Positions 31,732 through 35,552 of a stretch of DNA of 35,552 bases are shown piece after piece. The notes below the pieces were generated by a model that made no database searches, was not told where the DNA came from, and was given only the letters and a program-made list of their open reading frames with translations. Numbering within the stretch: position 1 is the stretch's first letter; every line of letters starts with the position of its first letter. A program made the position numbers and the translations under genes. This stretch comes from Planctomycetota bacterium (GTDB lineage: Bacteria > Planctomycetota > Phycisphaerae > WQYP01), in the NCBI GenBank assembly GCA_021852275.1, contig JAJZNX010000055.1, positions 1 to 35,552 of the forward strand. Reading direction: 5' to 3'.

Positions 31732-32643
31732 ATGTTGACTTCTGACTGGACCGGACAAGGTGGCAGCCAACCGGGTTTTACGTGGTGGCGCAGATTGGCG
31801 GTTTACAGTACGTTGGTTGTGCTGGTTAACGCGATGCTGCCCGCCGCAGCCGGTGCCAAGCCCACGCGGTCGCTGGTGTTGGGGCATGGAATTGTGCTGT
31901 CCCTGAATCGCTTTGGAGCTATCGCGGCGGTCAAAATGAAAAAACATACCATTATCGAAAATGCTTTGATCAGCGGTGTAGCCTTGGCCCCGTCAACGGG
32001 ACAACAAAAAGGCGGAAATTTGGGTTATTTTCAGGCATGGGGCGATGTGGGGGGCAATCACGCGGTCATCCGCCGGGAAAAACAACATGGCTATCACGTA
32101 CAGGGACTGCTATTGCCGAAAGGGCAAGCCGGCTCGCACCGGATTGATTTCATTGTCCAATACAAAAATACCGCTCGGGGAAAGCTCAATGTGCGCGTGC
32201 ATCTGCAATATCATGCCGCGATGACCTGGTCGCAATCGATGCGTTACGATTGTGATTTCCCTGTGCGCGAATTTGTGGGCGGCCATTGCATCATTGAAAA
32301 AGCCGACCACACCATCATCCGCGCTCGCATCGGTGCCCAACCGATGCATCTGCTCAACTGGGGAGACAGAGCTATCTGGCTGCAGAAACATAAAACTTGT
32401 TTGAAAATTACGCCGACGCACGGCAGTCAGTTACAACTGCTTGATGCGCGAGGCTGGCACGAACAAGTTTTAGTTGTTCGGATCATCGAAAAACAACCGT
32501 GGCGTGCCGGCCTGCAGAAGACCTTGGCCCACGCCAGGCAGGTTTTTGGAGCCAGCATTGACTTTCGTGCGACGCTCCCCGCAGTTCCAATCAAAAAGAC
32601 CGGGATCAGCCATTCACACGCCGGCGACCGCCAGCAGCAGTAA
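31732..32643 (+). CDS. Exported protein of unknown function
   Basis: 303 residues. Signal peptide LAVYSTLVVLVNAMLPAAAGA (about 23-43). The mature part is beta-rich (GIVLSLNRFGAIAAVKM, HRIDFIVQYKN, LNVRVHLQYHA, TCLKITPTHG) and may form a mutarotase-like or other jelly-roll sandwich. I recognise no family motif and no catalytic set. ATG 31732 has AAGGAG 7 nt upstream; the frame opens at 31711 without support. It lies 30 bp after the MFS gene and 43 bp before the GH20-like gene, so it probably works on the same glycan, perhaps in binding. Confidence 0.65.
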   Translation: MLTSDWTGQGGSQPGFTWWRRLAVYSTLVVLVNAMLPAAAGAKPTRSLVLGHGIVLSLNRFGAIAAVKMKKHTIIENALISGVALAPSTGQQKGGNLGYFQAWGDVGGNHAVIRREKQHGYHVQGLLLPKGQAGSHRIDFIVQYKNTARGKLNVRVHLQYHAAMTWSQSMRYDCDFPVREFVGGHCIIEKADHTIIRARIGAQPMHLLNWGDRAIWLQKHKTCLKITPTHGSQLQLLDARGWHEQVLVVRIIEKQPWRAGLQKTLAHARQVFGASIDFRATLPAVPIKKTGISHSHAGDRQQQ

Positions 32644-32686
32644 GATCCCTGGTTCAGCCAGATCCGCAGAGCCGTGGAAACTCAGC

Positions 32687-34117
32687 ATGATGAAGTCAAA
32701 GCTTTCACCGCTTAAGGAAGTTCCTGTTGACATTCGCGCGGTCCATCTGGATTTCAAGGGAATGCCGCCGACATTTTCGCGGCTGTTGCGGCTGCTGGAT
32801 ATATTCCGTGCGGCAGGCTTTAACGCCCTGCTGTTGGAATGGGAAGACGCTTTCCCCTGGACGGTGGAACCGGCTTTTCGCAGTCCGACCGCATTTACCC
32901 GCCAACAGGTGGCCGAATTTCATCAGAAGGCTCGCTCGCTGGGCTTTGAGCTGATTCCCCTGGTGCAAAGCATTGGCCATATGGAAACGCCGTTGCGATC
33001 AAAAAAATATGCCCATCTGCGGGAAGTGGCGGAAAATTCCGACGTGCTCAACGTGTTAGCACAGGGGGCGGGTGAACTGGTTCGGGCGATGATGGATGAG
33101 GTGCTCGCCGCCACGCCAGACTGCCGATTTTTTCATCTGGGCGGAGATGAAGCGATAACTTTCGGCGAGCACCCGGATACCCGGGCGTTTATTCAGGCGC
33201 ACGGCCAGGCCGCCCTGTATCGTCACCACATTGAACCCTTATGCGATCATTTGCTGGCCCATGGAGTGCGGCCGATCCTGTGGCATGACATGATGCTCAC
33301 ATGGTCCAGGGCTGACTTGACAGCGCTGGGAGCCAAGGCGGATTTGTGTATTTGGGCTTATCAGAGGGCGGCGGATATTCCCTGGCAATTTTCGATGCCC
33401 GCCGATGTGGAAGGTGATCTGCCGCTGATTTTTGGTGGGGGACAAGTGGTGCATGGCGGGACATTTAAAAAATTTCTGGCCAGCGGCATGAAACTATGGG
33501 GTGCCGGAGCGTACAAGCTCAGCGAAGGCCGGGATAATGCAGACCTGCCGGTGTTTTCCAAGCGTACGCTCAATGCCCTCGATTGGCTGGCCTGCAGCCG
33601 GGCGTTTCCTCTGCAAGGGCTGATTGCCACCGGCTGGAGCCGCAACTGCACGGACAATGTACAGTACGTGCCAATTGATGCGGCGTTGGACACCCTCATG
33701 GCCTGCGGGTGTATCTGGACAACACCGGGAGAAGCGCATTGCACGCGGGAAGCATGCCTGATCCGGCTGGAAGAGCTTGGCGAGCGCCGGTTGTATGACG
33801 AGGTGGCCGATCTGATGCAACGTCTGACGCAAAGGCGGGTTGGTGGTTGGAGCGTAGTGGTTCGTCTGCGCGAACTTCTGGCATTGGCGGAAAATGAACC
33901 CTGCCGCCGCGTGGGAGGCTGGGCGGATCGACATTTGGCATGGCTGAAAGACCATTGCGATAAAGGCGAGGAATTGATGGCGCAAGCCCTTACGGTTTTT
34001 GCTCCGTTGGTGGAACCAATATGGGTGAAGCATTATTTTCAGGAGCGATTGGGAGCGCTGCGGACGGAATTCGCGGATTTACAGGTCCGAGTGGAAACGC
34101 GAAAAAAAATTGAGTGA
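32687..34117 (+). CDS. GH20-like beta-N-acetylhexosaminidase
   Basis: 476 residues, no signal peptide. The barrel begins VDIRAVHLDFKGMPP (14-28); FHLGGDEA with the D154-E155 pair is the GH20 substrate-assisted catalytic motif, preceded by LIPLVQSIGHME (89-100), also typical. Expected to release terminal GlcNAc/GalNAc from oligosaccharides in the cytoplasm, giving NagA/NagB substrate after phosphorylation. The N-terminal GH20b domain is absent, as in compact members. The frame is open 213 bp upstream, but that part overlaps the previous gene and is unlike GH20; ATG 32687 (or the adjacent 32690) is the likely start. Last gene of unit C, followed by a good terminator. Confidence 0.85.
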   Translation: MMKSKLSPLKEVPVDIRAVHLDFKGMPPTFSRLLRLLDIFRAAGFNALLLEWEDAFPWTVEPAFRSPTAFTRQQVAEFHQKARSLGFELIPLVQSIGHMETPLRSKKYAHLREVAENSDVLNVLAQGAGELVRAMMDEVLAATPDCRFFHLGGDEAITFGEHPDTRAFIQAHGQAALYRHHIEPLCDHLLAHGVRPILWHDMMLTWSRADLTALGAKADLCIWAYQRAADIPWQFSMPADVEGDLPLIFGGGQVVHGGTFKKFLASGMKLWGAGAYKLSEGRDNADLPVFSKRTLNALDWLACSRAFPLQGLIATGWSRNCTDNVQYVPIDAALDTLMACGCIWTTPGEAHCTREACLIRLEELGERRLYDEVADLMQRLTQRRVGGWSVVVRLRELLALAENEPCRRVGGWADRHLAWLKDHCDKGEELMAQALTVFAPLVEPIWVKHYFQERLGALRTEFADLQVRVETRKKIE

Positions 34118-34126
34118 TAAGGTTGC

Positions 34127-34160
34127 CAGACAGGTGAACTTCCCAGTTCTGTCTGTTTCT
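34127..34160 (+). terminator. Intrinsic terminator of unit C
   Basis: CAGACAG 34127-34133 pairs with CTGTCTG 34149-34155, and AACT 34137-34140 with AGTT 34145-34148 inside it, followed by TTTCT. It is 10 bp after the GH20 stop. Confidence 0.65.
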
Positions 34161-34181
34161 ATTGGCCGATGGCGTGGCCTG

Positions 34182-35552
34182 TTATCCATTCTTCGCTGGT
34201 GAATCCGTAAAGAGGTGACGGTAGAACCTCGCACTGCCGCCGCGGTCCTTGAAGAGCCGCCACCAGATGGCGCGCTGGGCGGCGGAGAAGTGCGTAATTC
34301 GCCCTGCCGATCCAAGCGGTTCGTGGGCGGTTACCAGATCAATTTCCCGTTGAAGCTGCCGTGTTTGTGCAGGAGACCACCGGTCAATAAACGCCGGCCA
34401 TTGCCGCGGTATCCATGTTGGACTCACCGCGCGGGCCGCGGCATCGAACCGGGCACAGCCCAGCCGGCGAAAGGACCCGCGGACAATCGTGCCGGGAATG
34501 CCCCAACGCCGTTCCTAGGTTATCGCAAGCCGACGCAACTTCCGCAAGCGTGCGGTGACTGCCGGATTGGCAGTGTTGGCCAGATTACGGGTTTCGTGAG
34601 GATCCCGGCGAATATCAAACAACTCTTCCTCCCCGGTTCCAAACCAGTAAATATATTTCCACTCATGATTTCGAACCATAATCCAACGCGGATTGTCCGT
34701 GGTAAGATCGCCCCACTGGGCATACTGGTGTGTGCGGTCCCTGGGGGAATTCAAGGACAGCAGGGAAGCCCCGGGAAACCCACAGGACAAGCCGTGGCGC
34801 TGTGCAATCACGCGAATGTCGATGCCGGCCGCATCGAGCAGCGTCGGTAGAATATCGTTCAGATCCGCAAACTGCCGTTGGATGATTCCGGCGGAAATAC
34901 GTCCCGGCCAACGCAGCACCATGGGCACGCGCACGGAGGCTTCATACGGCAGTTCCTTGGTCCATAAACCCAGGTCTCCCGCCATTTCCCCATGATCGCT
35001 GGTAAAGATGACCAACGTTTTTGGGGCTAAACCCAGATATTCGAGATGGGCTAAAAGTTGGCCAATGGCGTGATCAGCCTGGGTAATGGCGGCAAAGTAC
35101 AGTTCGCGAAAACGTCGGAATTCCGGGGCTTCGGAGCCGGATAAGCCGGCGACCGCTGGTAAAGGCCTATTCCGGTAAAGATCAGCGTATGCATCCGAGA
35201 CATTTGCCGGCGGGTGTGGCGCTATCCAACTGGCCCAGAGAAACCACGGGCGATTCCGATTGACCTCGATAAACCTGCAGCTTTCCCGGGCGACCCACGC
35301 AGAGCCATGATGCGACGCATCCAGCAGGCTGCGTTGCGGCAACTGATAGCCCAAGTGTCTTACGCCATGAATATGCAGCAAATGACCCAGACCCGCGTCG
35401 CGCAGGTAGGCCAGATATTCGTCATCGTCAATATGGCCGGGAATTTCTTCCATTAAGGGACCGCGCAAAAATAAATTCGTGTTTTACGGCGCAGAAATTT
35501 TGGCCGCCAGCGAGGCGTGAGTGAGGCGCATACCCCGGCAGTGGGTCTGAAA
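34182..35552 (-). pseudogene. Damaged sulfatase gene (in-frame amber, probable frameshift, incomplete at the edge)
   Basis: The frame 35468-34515 (317 residues) is clearly sulfatase: TSDHGEMAGDLGLWTKELPYEASVRVPMV, NHEWKYIYWF and ELFDIRRDPHETRNLAN. It lacks the N-terminal metal site and CxPxR. After TAG at 34517-34515 the same frame stays open to 34182 with sulfatase-tail-like sequence (RRWGIPGTIVRGSFRRLG; FIDRWSPAQTRQLQREIDLV), so TAG probably replaced a Trp or Gln codon. Upstream, the 317-residue frame meets a TAA near 35486, but another frame from 35552 to about 35460 reads GYAPHSRLAGGQNF and VKHEF, as expected just before the conserved part, implying a frameshift near 35460. The N-terminus lies outside. 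Sequencing error is an alternative. TAG is a normal stop elsewhere here (6990-6992, 30138-30140). Confidence 0.6.

Noticed and set aside
32474-32686. 71-codon N-terminal extension of the GH20-like gene
   Set aside because: It overlaps the end of the preceding exported-protein gene in another frame and has low-complexity, non-GH20 composition; homology begins near 32687.
34515-34517. General TAG recoding in this organism
   Set aside because: TAG terminates other intact genes in the window, such as the first sulfatase and a pilin-like gene.

Overview
The window looks like a chromosomal segment of a Planctomycetota bacterium, most likely class Phycisphaerae. The reasons are four exosortase-sorted PEP-CTERM proteins, three type IV pilin-like proteins of the planctomycete H-X9-DG type, sulfatases, and large exported glycosidases in moderately GC-rich DNA. 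No rRNA, tRNA, CRISPR array, transposase or phage gene was seen.

Layout. A partial alkaline-phosphatase-superfamily gene (1-259, minus) is divergent from nagB-nagA (672-2342), which handle N-acetylglucosamine-6-phosphate. Four catabolic transcription units follow. Unit A (2431-9299, plus): two PEP-CTERM proteins, a pilin-like protein, a sulfatase, a PIG-L deacetylase and a LamG-DUF1961 protein. Unit D (20761-9362, minus): LamG protein, exported clan-A glycosidase with CBM9-like tail, Gfo/Idh/MocA oxidoreductase, six-hairpin glycosidase, alpha/beta hydrolase and heparinase II/III-like lyase. Unit B (20849-27801, plus): PEP-CTERM, pilin-like protein, exported clan-A glycosidase, TIM-barrel protein. 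Unit C (27846-34117, plus): PEP-CTERM, pilin-like protein, MFS transporter, exported unknown protein, GH20-like hexosaminidase. A damaged sulfatase (34182-35552, minus) closes the window.

The main discovery is that all four units start from one conserved 66-bp promoter module: a direct repeat TGATAnAAGA with 21-bp spacing (degenerate in D), a TATACA -35, exactly 17 bp, and a TATGnT -10. In A, B and C it is followed by a conserved, roughly 105-nt untranslated leader. The inner stem of that leader is preserved by compensatory changes (GTCGGC/GCCGGC in A and B, GTCAAT/GTTGAC in C), which points to a selected RNA structure. Each plus-strand unit then places a PEP-CTERM gene, a hairpin and a pilin-like gene ahead of its glycan enzymes. 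The PEP-CTERM tail, hairpin and pilin gene of unit B recur in unit C as a 1114-bp direct repeat with two mismatches, while the flanking sequence has diverged.

Together the genes suggest a regulon for a sulfated or acylated, amino-sugar- and probably uronate-containing polysaccharide (glycosaminoglycan-like; inferred). Large signal-peptide glycosidases and cell-surface PEP-CTERM/pilin-like proteins would act outside. The lyase, esterase, sulfatase, deacetylase, hexosaminidase and oxidoreductase lack signal peptides and would finish imported oligosaccharides inside, feeding NagA and NagB. The regulator, exosortase, pilus machinery and sulfatase-maturing enzyme are not in the window.
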